Assembly: GCA_002781745.1 (NCBI GenBank)
Contig: PFFW01000110.1
Span: 1 to 34,670, forward strand
Origin: Rhodospirillales bacterium CG15_BIG_FIL_POST_REV_8_21_14_020_66_15
GTDB lineage: Bacteria > Pseudomonadota > Alphaproteobacteria > Rhodospirillales > Casp-alpha2
Direction of reading: 5' to 3'
Length of the DNA: 34,670 bases
Part shown: piece by piece, positions 8,603-16,910 of the stretch
Layout: each line of letters begins with the position of its first letter
Numbering within the stretch: position 1 is the first letter of the stretch
Translations under genes and position numbers: made by a program
Notes under the pieces: generated by a model
The model's input: only the letters and a program-made list of their open reading frames with translations
Databases searched by the model: none
Told to the model about the DNA's origin: nothing

Positions 8603-9511
8603 CTAATCCGGCAGAATGATCGTGCCGGCCCCGTGCTCGGTGAACAGTTCCACCAGCACGGCGTGGGGGACCCGGCCGTCGGAGATGACGGCGCCGCCGA
8701 CCCCGGCCAGGACCGCGTCGATGCAGGTCTCGACCTTGGGGATCATGCCGCCGCTGATGGTGCCGTCGGCGATCGCCTTGCGGGCGTCGGACACTTTCAG
8801 CTCGGGGATCAGGTTGCCGTCGCCGTCCAGCACGCCCGACACGTCCGTCAGCATGATCAGGCGCTTGGCGTGGGTCGCCCCGGCGATGGCGCCCGCCGCC
8901 GTGTCGGCGTTGATGTTCAGGGTCTCGCCCTTGGGCCCCACGCCGATCGGCGCGATCACCGGGGTGATGTCCGATTCCTCGAAAGCCTCGAGCACGTGGG
9001 GGTTGATCTCCTTGGGCTCGCCGACCAGGCCGAGGTCGAGAATGCGCTCGATGTTGCTTTCCGGGTCCTTCCTGGTGCGCCGCAGCTTGTCGGCCATGAT
9101 CAGGTTGCCGTCCTTGCCGCACAGACCCACGGCGAGGCCGCCCGCCGCGTTGATGCGCGCGACGATCTCCTTGTTGATGGCCCCGGCCAGCACCATCTCG
9201 ACCACCTTCACCGTGTCCTCGTCGGTGACGCGCAGCCCGTCCACGAACCTGCTCTCGATGGCGAGCCGTTCCAGCATGGCGCCGATCTGCGGCCCGCCGC
9301 CGTGGACCACGATGGGATTGCCGCCGACCTGGCGCAGCAGCACCACGTCGCGCGCGAACAGGTTGGCCATCTCCTCGTCGCCCATGGCGTGGCCGCCGTA
9401 CTTGATGACCACGGTCTGCCCGGTGTAGCGGCGCATGTAGGGCAGCGCCTCGGACAGCACGTTGGCCTGGGTCAGCCATTTTTCGGCGGTGGTGCGTTTC
9501 TTGTCGGTCAT
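8603..9511 (-). CDS. argB: Acetylglutamate kinase ArgB
   Basis: ArgB phosphorylates N-acetyl-L-glutamate with ATP, the second step of arginine synthesis. The 302-residue protein has the amino-acid-kinase hallmarks [10 protein letters not shown] near residue 40, [10 protein letters not shown] (substrate and phosphate binding), [21 protein letters not shown] and [13 protein letters not shown]. The length and N-terminal extension ([20 protein letters not shown]) resemble hexameric, arginine-inhibited forms. ATG 9511 lies 51 bases after engB, making it the last gene of the rpmH block. The C-terminus is IILPD followed by TAG. Confidence 0.97.
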   Translation of the reverse strand: MTDKKRTTAEKWLTQANVLSEALPYMRRYTGQTVVIKYGGHAMGDEEMANLFARDVVLLRQVGGNPIVVHGGGPQIGAMLERLAIESRFVDGLRVTDEDTVKVVEMVLAGAINKEIVARINAAGGLAVGLCGKDGNLIMADKLRRTRKDPESNIERILDLGLVGEPKEINPHVLEAFEESDITPVIAPIGVGPKGETLNINADTAAGAIAGATHAKRLIMLTDVSGVLDGDGNLIPELKVSDARKAIADGTISGGMIPKVETCIDAVLAGVGGAVISDGRVPHAVLVELFTEHGAGTIILPD

Positions 9512-9562
9512 GGGGCGCGAACCTAATTGAATGTGCCGTGTATTTGAAGACTCTCTAATGAC

Positions 9563-10249
9563 TTAGACCGCGTCCGCTGGCAAGGCCAGCGCCGCCAGTT
9601 CGGCCCGCAGTTCGGCGATTCCCCGGTTCTTGAAGGCGCTGGTGCGCAGGATCACGGGATGGGCCGCCGTGTGCCTGGCAAGCTCCCTGCCGGTGGCCTC
9701 GGCCAGCGCCTCCAGGTCTCCCGCCTTCACCTTGTCGCACTTGGTCAGCACGATCTGGTAGGGCTGGGCCGCGGCGTCGAGCATCTTCATGATCTCGCGG
9801 TCGGTCTCCTTCAGGCCGTGCCGGGCGTCGACCAGGACGCAGGTCCGGCGCAGTTCCTGGCGGCCCTTGAGATAGGAATTGACCAGCCGGGTCCAGGTCC
9901 GGACCTCGCCCTTGGGCGCCTTGGCATAGCCGTAGCCGGGCAGGTCGGCCAGCATCAGGCGCTTGCCCAGGTCGAAGAAGTTGATCTGCTGCGTGCGGCC
10001 CGGCGTGTTGGACGTGCGGGCCAGGTCCTTGCGGCCGGTCAGGGCGTTGATCAGCGACGACTTGCCGACGTTGGATCGCCCGGCGAAGGCGATCTCGGGC
10101 AGGGCGCTCTCCGGCACCTGGGCGAGGCTTGCCGCCCCCAGAACGAAGGTCGCCTCCTTGGCGAACAGAAGCCTGCCGTTCTCCAACAGGATGTCGTCGG
10201 CTTCGGCCCCGGAATCCATGCCGGGCGTGATGTCTCCCGGCTGGTTCAT
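9563..10249 (-). CDS. engB: Ribosome biogenesis GTPase EngB (YihA/YsxC)
   Basis: A small essential-type TrmE-Era-EngA family GTPase needed for 50S subunit assembly. About 228 residues with all G motifs: G1 GRSNVGKSS (57-65), G2 region NTPGRTQQINFF, G3 DLPGYGYAK, G4 TKCDK and G5 TSAFKN. I place the start at ATG 10249 because GGAG lies eight bases upstream; ATG 10255 is only two bases from that GGAG. It follows yidC by about 17 bases in the same orientation. Confidence 0.95.
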   Translation of the reverse strand: MNQPGDITPGMDSGAEADDILLENGRLLFAKEATFVLGAASLAQVPESALPEIAFAGRSNVGKSSLINALTGRKDLARTSNTPGRTQQINFFDLGKRLMLADLPGYGYAKAPKGEVRTWTRLVNSYLKGRQELRRTCVLVDARHGLKETDREIMKMLDAAAQPYQIVLTKCDKVKAGDLEALAEATGRELARHTAAHPVILRTSAFKNRGIAELRAELAALALPADAV

Positions 10250-10266
10250 GAGCATGTCTCCGGGGG

Positions 10267-12057
10267 TCAGACCTTGACGCCCATGCGTCGCATGATGACC
10301 CATTGCTGGGCGATCGACAGCAGGTTGTTCCAGGTCCAGTAGATCACCAGGCCGGCCGGAAACTTGGCCAGCAGGAAGGTGAAGACGACGGGCAGGAACA
10401 TCATGATCTTGGCCTGGGTCGGGTCCGTCGGCTGGGGGTTCAGCTTCTGCTGCAGCAGCATGGAAATGCCCATCAGCAGCGGCCACACGCCGATATGCAG
10501 GACGTCCGGCGGCGCCCAGGGGATCATGCCGAACAGGGTGAACAGGTTCGTCGGATCCTGCGCCGACAGGTCCTGGATCCAGCCGTAGAACGGCGCGTGG
10601 CGCATTTCGATGGTCACGAACAGCACCTTGTAGAGCGCGAAGAACACGGGAATCTGGATGAGGATCGGCAGACAGCCGGAGGCAGGATTGGTGCCCTCGC
10701 GCTTGTACAGCGCCATCATTTCCTCGTTCAGCTTGACCTTGTCGTCGCCGTAGCGCTCGCGCAGCTTGACCATCTCCGGCTGCAGCTTCTTCATCTTGCT
10801 CATGCTCTCGTAGGACTTGTTGGCAAGCGGGAAGAAGGCGAGCTTGATGCCGACGGTCAGCAGCAGGATGGCGATGCCCAGGTTGCCGACGTGGGTTTCC
10901 AGCCACAGAAGGCCGTAGAAGATCGGCCGCGTCAGGAAGTAGAACCAGCCCCAGTCGATGGCCAGGTCGAACCGCTGGATGCCCAGGCTTTCCTCGTAGG
11001 CGTCCAGCACCTTGACCTGCTTGGCGCCGGCGAACAGGCGGTTCTCGGCGTTGCCGGCGGTTCCGGGCGCGACCGTCACGCCGCCGCCCAGGAAGTCGAC
11101 CTGATAGGTGTCGATGATGCCGCTCTTGCGGTAGACGTAGCGCTTGGTGACCTCGGCGTCCTTGTTGGGGACCAGGGCCGTCAGCCAGTACTTGTCGGTG
11201 ATGCCGATCCAGCCGCCCGGGCCGGTGCTGCTCTCCAGCTTCTGTTCCTGGATTTCGTCGTATTTCACTTCCTTCAGTTCGCCGTTGTTCACGCCCAGAA
11301 GGCCCTCGTGCAGGATGTAGAAGCCCGAGGTCTTGGGCGTGCCTTGGCGCGACACCAGGCCATAGGGGAACAGTTCGACCGCCCGCGTGCCCTTGTTGGC
11401 GACGGCCTGGGTGATCTTGAACATGAAATTTTTGTCGATCTCGTAGGTGCGCGAGAACACCAACCCCTGGCCGTTGTCCCAGGTCAGGGTGACGGGCGTA
11501 TCGGGCGTCAGGGTGGTGCCCGATGCACGCCACACCGTGTCGGAATCCGGCACCTTGACGGCCGGCTGGCCGGCCTTGGCCGCCGCCGCGATCCAGCCGA
11601 ATTCGGCGAAATAGGCGTCCTTCACGCCGCGCGGGCTCAAGAGCGTGATGGCCGGGCTGTTCTTCTTCAGGGTCTCGCGGTAGTCGGCCAGGATCAGGTC
11701 GTCCAAGCGCCCGCCCCTGAGCGAGATGGAGCCCGCGAGGCGCGGCGTCTTGATCGTCACGCGCGGCGTTGCGGCGAGAACCTCGGCGCGGGTCGCCTGG
11801 GGCGCCATGTCGGGCGCAGACGCCGCGGGCGTGCCCGGCGCCTGGGGCGGCACCGCCGCCGCGTCGCCCGGCGTGCCGGCGGCCCGGCCGGGGGTGCCGG
11901 TCGGCGCCTGACCGGGAGCCTGTCCCGGCTGCGCGGACTGGGCCGTTTCGGCCGTCTGCGGCGGGGTCGGACGGGTGTTCTTGAAATACAGCTCAAAGCC
12001 CAACAGCACGGCCACCGAAAGGACCACGGCGAGGATCAGGTTCTTGTTCTCGATCAT
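10267..12057 (-). CDS. yidC: Membrane protein insertase YidC
   Basis: YidC inserts and folds inner-membrane proteins, alone or with SecYEG. The 596-residue Gram-negative form has an N-terminal signal-anchor helix (LILAVVLSVAVLLGFELYF), a Pro/Ala-rich linker, a large periplasmic beta domain (about 80-350), then the conserved insertase core with LTVGIKLAFFPLANKSYESM, a hydrophilic groove segment, GCLPILIQIPVFFALYKVL and LLQQKLNP. It ends in a basic tail typical of ribosome contact. ATG 12057 lies six bases after the yidD stop. Confidence 0.97.
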   Translation of the reverse strand: MIENKNLILAVVLSVAVLLGFELYFKNTRPTPPQTAETAQSAQPGQAPGQAPTGTPGRAAGTPGDAAAVPPQAPGTPAASAPDMAPQATRAEVLAATPRVTIKTPRLAGSISLRGGRLDDLILADYRETLKKNSPAITLLSPRGVKDAYFAEFGWIAAAAKAGQPAVKVPDSDTVWRASGTTLTPDTPVTLTWDNGQGLVFSRTYEIDKNFMFKITQAVANKGTRAVELFPYGLVSRQGTPKTSGFYILHEGLLGVNNGELKEVKYDEIQEQKLESSTGPGGWIGITDKYWLTALVPNKDAEVTKRYVYRKSGIIDTYQVDFLGGGVTVAPGTAGNAENRLFAGAKQVKVLDAYEESLGIQRFDLAIDWGWFYFLTRPIFYGLLWLETHVGNLGIAILLLTVGIKLAFFPLANKSYESMSKMKKLQPEMVKLRERYGDDKVKLNEEMMALYKREGTNPASGCLPILIQIPVFFALYKVLFVTIEMRHAPFYGWIQDLSAQDPTNLFTLFGMIPWAPPDVLHIGVWPLLMGISMLLQQKLNPQPTDPTQAKIMMFLPVVFTFLLAKFPAGLVIYWTWNNLLSIAQQWVIMRRMGVKV

Positions 12058-12063
12058 TGTTCT

Positions 12064-12366
12064 TTACGACCCGTGTGGTTGGGGAAAATGGCGGCGGTCA
12101 CGGCCGTGATCGTGGCCATGTGTCTGACGGGCGGCGGGCACCGGATCGACGCCGCCCCGGTTCCACGGATTGCAGCGCAGGACCCGCCACAGGGCCAGAC
12201 CCAGGCCGCGACGGAAGCCGTGGTGGAGAAAGGCGTCGCGGGCATATTCGGAACAGGTGGGATGGAACCGGCAGGACGCCGGCGCCAGCGGCGACAGGAA
12301 AAGCTGATAGCCCCGGACCAGGGCGCGGGCGAAGTGGGCCGGAAGGGCGGTAATTGTCGGCGCCAT
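12064..12366 (-). CDS. yidD: Membrane protein insertion efficiency factor YidD
   Basis: About 100 residues from ATG 12366 (MAPTITALPAHF); GGAG lies about ten bases upstream and the rnpA stop four bases upstream. The core LVRGYQLFLSPLAPASCRFHPTCSEYARDA contains the three conserved Cys/His-rich elements of the family, followed by GLALWRVLRCNPW and a His/Arg-rich tail. YidD is a peripheral inner-membrane protein that assists YidC-dependent insertion. Its position between rnpA and yidC is the classical order. Confidence 0.94.
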   Translation of the reverse strand: MAPTITALPAHFARALVRGYQLFLSPLAPASCRFHPTCSEYARDAFLHHGFRRGLGLALWRVLRCNPWNRGGVDPVPAARQTHGHDHGRDRRHFPQPHGS

Positions 12367-12370
12367 CGTC

Positions 12371-12784
12371 TTAACTCTCCGCGTTCTCCCGACGGTCCCG
12401 GCCGCGTCGGCCGGACCCACCCCCATTGTTGCGCGCGGCGACCCGCTCCAGGGCCGTGCGCAGGTCGCCGATCAGGGCCGGAAAAGCCCGTTCCAGGGTG
12501 CCCTGGCGCCCGATCAGGACGTAGTCGTATCCCGCCGTGCCGCAATCGGGCAGCACCTGTTCGGCGGCGGCCCGAAGGCGACGGCGCGCCCGGTTGCGCA
12601 CCACGGCGTTGCCCACCTTACGGGTCACCGTGAACCCGGCCCGCACTCCCGGTCCGGCGGCGTCCCCGTCTCCGGTTCGGTCGAACGCCTGCAGCACCAG
12701 CCCCGGCGCCGCCCACTTCCGCCCTTTTCGCGCCACCTTGAGGAAGTCGGCGCGGCGTTTCAGCCTCGACACCGTGGGTGACAT
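12371..12784 (-). CDS. rnpA: Ribonuclease P protein component RnpA
   Basis: RnpA is the protein cofactor of RNase P, which removes 5' leaders of pre-tRNA. The 137-residue protein shows RLKRRADFLKVARKGRKWA, the central AGFTVTRKVGNAVVRNRARR with the RNR motif, and DYVLIGR. It has a Gly/Arg-rich C-terminal tail (NNGGGSGRRGRDRRE) beyond the usual fold. It starts 40 bases after the rpmH stop and is followed four bases later by yidD. Confidence 0.95.
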   Translation of the reverse strand: MSPTVSRLKRRADFLKVARKGRKWAAPGLVLQAFDRTGDGDAAGPGVRAGFTVTRKVGNAVVRNRARRRLRAAAEQVLPDCGTAGYDYVLIGRQGTLERAFPALIGDLRTALERVAARNNGGGSGRRGRDRRENAES

Positions 12785-12824
12785 GGCGGCTCGCTTCCGA
12801 CCGGCGTGCGGGGGACGGGCGCTG

Positions 12825-12959
12825 TTAAGCGGACAGGCGCTTGCGGCCCTTGGCGCGCCGCGCCGCCAGCACCCGCCGGCCGCCCGGGGTCGCCATGCGG
12901 CTACGGAAACCGTGGCGGCGCTTGCGAATAAGCCTGCTCGGCTGATAGGTCCGTTTCAC
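12825..12959 (-). CDS. rpmH: 50S ribosomal protein L34
   Basis: A 44-residue basic protein read from GTG 12959: it begins [20 protein letters not shown], continues [20 protein letters not shown] and ends RLSA before TAA. This is a full-length, highly typical L34. The GUG start is supported by AAGGAG seven bases upstream. It heads the rpmH-rnpA-yidD-yidC-engB-argB block and sits behind the best promoter in the window. L34 is one of the last proteins added to the 50S subunit. Confidence 0.97.
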   Translation of the reverse strand: MKRTYQPSRLIRKRRHGFRSRMATPGGRRVLAARRAKGRKRLSA

Positions 12960-12988
12960 GCGACGTCTCCTTAGAAAAATGAGTGCGC

Positions 12989-13017
12989 TTTTTAAGGCCT
13001 TGGTTCCGTGAAGTCAA
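12989..13017 (-). promoter_or_regulatory. Strong sigma-70-type promoter for rpmH block
   Basis: On the minus strand TTGACT (13017-13012), an exact 17-base spacer and TAAAAA (12994-12989) lie 30 bases before the GTG of rpmH. The -35 matches consensus at five of six bases and the spacing is ideal, fitting a highly expressed ribosomal gene. Confidence 0.72.
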
Positions 13018-13050
13018 CGGGCCTGGGCGGTTCGCGCCGGATGCCGGGAA

Positions 13051-13112
13051 AAGCCCGGATTCCCGGGTGCTTTCCCTGCGCTCACGGGCAATTGAGCCAG
13101 CCGTGAGACGCA
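13051..13112. repeat. Two consecutive inverted repeats between rpmH and the VTT gene
   Basis: The first is AAGC-CCGG with CCGG-GT-GCTT (13051-13072). The second pairs TGCG-CTCACGG (13077-13087) with CCGTGAG-ACGCA (13101-13112), eleven pairs with one bulge around a 13-base loop. Neither is followed by a T-run on either strand, so they look like operator or structural elements rather than terminators. Confidence 0.45.
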
Positions 13113-13117
13113 TTCGC

Positions 13118-13147
13118 TTGTGCTGGTCCGCGCCCAAGGGATAGAAA
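13118..13147 (+). promoter_or_regulatory. Candidate promoter for VTT-protein/oxidoreductase genes
   Basis: TTGTGC (13118-13123), an 18-base spacer and TAGAAA (13142-13147) lie about 50 bases before ATG 13198. Confidence 0.33.
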
Positions 13148-13197
13148 CCGGTAGACCATGGCCCCTGCGGGCCGGCCCCCGGAACAAGGTCAACCCG

Positions 13198-13965
13198 ATG
13201 AGCAAGGCGCTCGATCACGACGGACAGGACGCCGGCACGGCACGGTTTTCCATGAAGCGGCTGGTGCCCCTTGCGGTCCTGGCCGTTGCCATGGCGCTGT
13301 TCTTCGTGTTCGACCTGCACACCTATGTTTCGTTCGAGGCGTTGAAGACGCATCGCGCGGCCGTGCTTGATTACTACGCCCGGCACCAGGTGCTGACGAT
13401 TCTTCTGTTCGGTGCGGCCTACACGGTGGTGGTGGCGCTGTCGATCCCCGGCGCGGTCTGGATGACGCTGCTGGGCGGCTTCGTGTTCGGCACGGTGCCG
13501 GGGGCGGCGGTGGTCGTCGTCGCGGCGACCCTGGGCTCGCTCATCGTGTTCCTCGCCGCGCGCTACGCCATCGGCGACCTTTTATATAAGAAGGCCGGAC
13601 CTTTCGTCCGCCGCATGGAGGAAGGCTTCCAGAAGAACGCCTTCTCCTACCTGATGTTCCTGCGCCTGGTGCCGGTGTTTCCGTTCTGGCTGGTCAACCT
13701 GGTGCCGGCCTTCCTCAACGTGGGGGCCACGGTCTTCGTCGTCGCCACCGTGCTGGGCATCGCCCCGGGGACGGTGGTGTTCTCCAGCGTCGGCAGCGGG
13801 CTTGGCGCCGTGCTCGACCGCGGCGGCGTGCCGGACCTTTCCATCGTGTTCGAACCGCATATCATGGGCCCGCTCCTGGGCCTGGCGGTGCTGGCGCTGG
13901 TTCCCGTGATCCTCAGGAGGTTCAAGGAACGCCGCGCCGGCGGGAACGGAGACGGCGATGTCTGA
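13198..13965 (+). CDS. TVP38/TMEM64 (VTT domain) membrane protein
   Basis: 255 residues from ATG 13198 (MSKALDHDGQ), with GGAACAAGG upstream. One N-terminal span (LVPLAVLAVAMALFFVFDL) is followed by the VTT/DedA-like core: YTVVVALSIPGAVWMTLLGG, FGTVPGAAVVVVAATLGSLI with the ARYAIGD element, and FLRLVPVFPFWLVNLVPAF carrying the conserved Arg-Leu-x-Pro. VTT proteins are implicated in lipid or ion transport across membranes; the substrate here is unknown. The stop overlaps the start of the oxidoreductase gene by eight bases, and this pairing is widespread, suggesting a joint function. Confidence 0.92.
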   Translation: MSKALDHDGQDAGTARFSMKRLVPLAVLAVAMALFFVFDLHTYVSFEALKTHRAAVLDYYARHQVLTILLFGAAYTVVVALSIPGAVWMTLLGGFVFGTVPGAAVVVVAATLGSLIVFLAARYAIGDLLYKKAGPFVRRMEEGFQKNAFSYLMFLRLVPVFPFWLVNLVPAFLNVGATVFVVATVLGIAPGTVVFSSVGSGLGAVLDRGGVPDLSIVFEPHIMGPLLGLAVLALVPVILRRFKERRAGGNGDGDV

Positions 13966-15394
13966 CACCCCGCCCAAGCGCATCGACACCGACATCTGCG
14001 TCATCGGCGCGGGCTCGGGCGGCCTTTCCGTCGCCGCCGGGGCCTCGCAGATGGGGGCTCGGGTGGTGCTGCTGGAAAAGGGCGAAATGGGCGGCGACTG
14101 CCTGAACTACGGCTGCATGCCGTCGAAGGCCCTGCTCGCCGCCGGGCACGCGACCCATGCCGTGCGCCACGCCGGCCGTTTCGGCGTGCGGGCGACGCTC
14201 GACGGCGTCGACGGGGCGGCCGTGTACGCCCATGTCGCGGGCGTCATCGACACCATCCGTCCCATGGACAGCCAGGAGAGGTTCGAAGGCCTGGGCGTCA
14301 CCGTGATTCGCCGGGCCGGACGCTTCACCGGCCATGACCGGGTCCAGGCCGGCGAGACGGAAATCCGCGCCAGACGCTTCGTCGTCGCCACCGGCTCCTC
14401 GCCCGCCGTGCCGCCCATTCCGGGCCTCGACACCGTTCCCTTCCTGACCAACGAGAACGTGTTCGCGCGCGACGCCCTGCCGGAGCACCTCATCGTCATC
14501 GGCGGCGGGCCCATCGGCGTCGAGATGGCCCAGGCCCATGCGCAGCTCGGCTGCAGGGTGACGGTGCTGGAGATGTTCGGCATCATGGCCAACGACGATC
14601 CGGAGCTGGTCGACGTGGTGCGCCGGGCGCTGGTCGCCGACGGCATCGACATTCGCGAGGGCGTCAAGGTCGCGGGCGTCGAGAAGACGGAGAGCGGTGT
14701 CGCCGTCATGCTCGAACGGAACGGCGAGGCGGAGCGCATCGTGGGCAGCCACCTTCTGGTCGCGGCGGGGCGGCGCCCCAACGTTTCCGGCCTAGACCTG
14801 GACAGGGCCGGGATCGAATACACGCCCAAGGGCATCAAGGTCGACGCCCGCCTGCGCACCACCAACAGGAAGGTCTTTGCCATCGGCGACGTCGCGGGCG
14901 GGCTGCAGTTCACCCATGTCGCCGGCTACCATGCCGGCGTCGTCATCAAGAACGCCCTGTTCCGCCTGCCGGCCAAGGCCGACCATTCAACGGTGCCCTG
15001 GGTGACCTATACCTCGCCGGAACTGGCGCAGGTCGGCCTGACGGAAAGACAGGCGCGGGAAGCGGGCGTCGAATTCAACGTCCTGCGCTGGCCGTTCCAC
15101 GAGAACGACCGCGCCCAGGCCGAGCGCGAGACCGAGGGGCTGGTCAAGACGGTCGTGTCGCCCAAGGGCAGGATCCTGGGCTGCGGCATCGCAGGTCCGC
15201 ACGCGGGCGAGCATATCCATATCTGGGTGCTGGCGCTGACGAAGGGCATGAAGGTGGGCGACCTGGCGCAGATCATCGCGCCCTATCCGACCCTGGGCGA
15301 GGTCTCGAAGCGCGCCGCCGGCAGCTTCTTCACGCCCAAGCTGTTCAGCGACCGCACCCGCGCCATCGTCCGCTTCCTCTTGAAGCTGGGCTGA
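13958..15394 (+). CDS. FAD-dependent pyridine nucleotide-disulfide oxidoreductase (MerA/Lpd-like)
   Basis: 478 residues of the class I disulfide reductase fold: FAD site VIGAGSGGLSVA (15-26), redox pair GGDCLNYGCMPSK (C48 and C53), NAD(P) site VIGGGPIGVE, FAD-ribose motif VFAIGDVAGG and a C-terminal dimer domain. In dihydrolipoamide and glutathione reductases the C-terminus carries a catalytic His in HPTxxE; here the motif is YPTLGE (443-448), so the His is a Tyr while the Glu remains. No extra C-terminal Cys pair is present, so it is not a classical mercuric reductase. The eight-base overlap with the VTT protein gene suggests coupled translation. Electron acceptor unknown. Confidence 0.92.
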   Translation: MSDTPPKRIDTDICVIGAGSGGLSVAAGASQMGARVVLLEKGEMGGDCLNYGCMPSKALLAAGHATHAVRHAGRFGVRATLDGVDGAAVYAHVAGVIDTIRPMDSQERFEGLGVTVIRRAGRFTGHDRVQAGETEIRARRFVVATGSSPAVPPIPGLDTVPFLTNENVFARDALPEHLIVIGGGPIGVEMAQAHAQLGCRVTVLEMFGIMANDDPELVDVVRRALVADGIDIREGVKVAGVEKTESGVAVMLERNGEAERIVGSHLLVAAGRRPNVSGLDLDRAGIEYTPKGIKVDARLRTTNRKVFAIGDVAGGLQFTHVAGYHAGVVIKNALFRLPAKADHSTVPWVTYTSPELAQVGLTERQAREAGVEFNVLRWPFHENDRAQAERETEGLVKTVVSPKGRILGCGIAGPHAGEHIHIWVLALTKGMKVGDLAQIIAPYPTLGEVSKRAAGSFFTPKLFSDRTRAIVRFLLKLG

Positions 15395-15414
15395 TCCGCC
15401 GCGTACCCTCAGCC

Positions 15415-16821
15415 ATGGCCGATCAGAATCCGCACCTGCCCCGGGCCCACCAGAGCCTGTCCGCGCGCCTTCTCGTGCTGACGGTGGCCTTCGTCATGCT
15501 GGCGGAGCTGTCCATCTACACGCCGTCCGTGGCGCGTTTCCGCAAGTCGTACCTGGAGGAACGCATCACGCGGGCGCAACTGGCGACGCTGGCCATCGAA
15601 AGCATGCCGGAACAGGCCGCCGACACCGAAATGGGCCGCATCCTCCTGAAGAACACGGACAGCTACGCCATCGCGCTGAAACAGGCCGATCGCCGCATCC
15701 TGATCGCCGGCGGCGAGATGCCGCCCCGCGTCGACGCCGAATACGACCTGCGCATGGAAAGTTTCTGGGTCTGGATCGAGGACGCCTTCGTGGCTCTGGC
15801 GCAACGGGAGAACCGTATCCTGCGCGTGATCGGGGTATCGCCCAAGCGGCCCGGCGTCGAGATCGAGGTCTACATGGACGAGACCCCGCTGCGCGAGGAG
15901 ATGTACGCCTATTCGGGACGGATTTTTCAGCTTTCCCTGGTGATCTCCCTGTTCACGGCGGGGCTTGTCTACGTCAGCCTCATGCTCATGATGGTGCGGC
16001 CGATGCGGCGGATCATGGCGGGCATGGAAAGCTTCCGCAGGGCGCCCGAGGACGAAACCCGCATCTTCCAGCCGTCGGACCGGCCCGACGAGATCGGCAT
16101 CGCCCAGCGCGAACTGGCGGTCATGCAGGACGAACTGCGCCTGGCGCTTCGGCAGAAGGACCGCCTGGCCATGCTGGGCGCGGCGGTGGCCAAGGTGAAT
16201 CACGACCTGCGCAATTCGCTGGCCACGGCCATGCTGATCGGCGACCGCCTGGCGGCCAGTGACGATCCCGACGTGCAGCGCCTGGTGCCACGCATGTTCC
16301 GCGCCATGGATCGGGCCGTGACGCTGTGCAGCCAGACCCTCGACTACGCCTCGGCGACCATGCCGACGCTCACGCTCAAGCCCATGCAGCTTGCGGAAAT
16401 CGTGCGCATGGCGGGCGAGACCCTGAATCAGGAGGTTCCCGGCGCCGCCGACGCGGCCTCTTTCGAATTGACGAACGAGGTTCCGGACAGTGTCCGGGTC
16501 ATGGCCGATCCGGCGCAGATGCTGCGCGTGTTCGAGAACCTGGGCCGTAACGCCCGCGAGGCGGGCGCGTCGAGCGTCCGCGTCGCTGCCCGGCACCAGG
16601 ACGGCGTGCTGGTCGTCGAGGTCATCGACGACGGCCCCGGGATGCCCGAACAGGCGACGGAGCACCTGTTTCAACCCTTCGCCGGTTCCGCGCGCGACGG
16701 CGGCACGGGGCTCGGCCTGGTCATCGCGCGCGAGGTCCTGCACGCCCACGGCGGCGACATCGAACTGGCCAGCACGGGCCCCGAAGGCACCACCTTCCGC
16801 CTGCGCCTGAAGGCCGCGTGA
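15415..16821 (+). CDS. Membrane sensor histidine kinase (orphan)
   Basis: 468 residues. There is a transmembrane segment at about 16-36, a periplasmic sensor region to about 168, a second span (FQLSLVISLFTAGLVYVSLM) and a HAMP-like linker with RPMRRIMAGMESFR and DEIGIAQRELAVMQ. The kinase core has H-box VNHDLRNSLATAM with His263, N-box ENLGRNAREAG, G1 DDGPGMP, F-box FQPFAG and G2 GGTGLGLVIA. No response regulator gene adjoins, so the partner lies elsewhere. It begins 20 bases after the oxidoreductase stop and may be co-transcribed. The signal is unknown. Confidence 0.93.
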   Translation: MADQNPHLPRAHQSLSARLLVLTVAFVMLAELSIYTPSVARFRKSYLEERITRAQLATLAIESMPEQAADTEMGRILLKNTDSYAIALKQADRRILIAGGEMPPRVDAEYDLRMESFWVWIEDAFVALAQRENRILRVIGVSPKRPGVEIEVYMDETPLREEMYAYSGRIFQLSLVISLFTAGLVYVSLMLMMVRPMRRIMAGMESFRRAPEDETRIFQPSDRPDEIGIAQRELAVMQDELRLALRQKDRLAMLGAAVAKVNHDLRNSLATAMLIGDRLAASDDPDVQRLVPRMFRAMDRAVTLCSQTLDYASATMPTLTLKPMQLAEIVRMAGETLNQEVPGAADAASFELTNEVPDSVRVMADPAQMLRVFENLGRNAREAGASSVRVAARHQDGVLVVEVIDDGPGMPEQATEHLFQPFAGSARDGGTGLGLVIAREVLHAHGGDIELASTGPEGTTFRLRLKAA

Positions 16822-16910
16822 TCGCCGTTGCGCCGCGCCGTTCCCGCCCCTAAAGTCCCCGCCGGGGGCTGACGTCGCAATCTGGTTTTTCGCACATGGG
16901 ATTCGCCGAC

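Noticed and set aside
10303-12633. Long plus-strand open frame opposite yidC, yidD and rnpA
   Set aside because: It is fully explained as the antisense shadow of secure genes in GC-rich DNA.
12785-13197. Replication origin near rpmH
   Set aside because: The rpmH region often neighbours dnaA/oriC, but there is no dnaA gene and no cluster of TTATNCACA-like boxes here.
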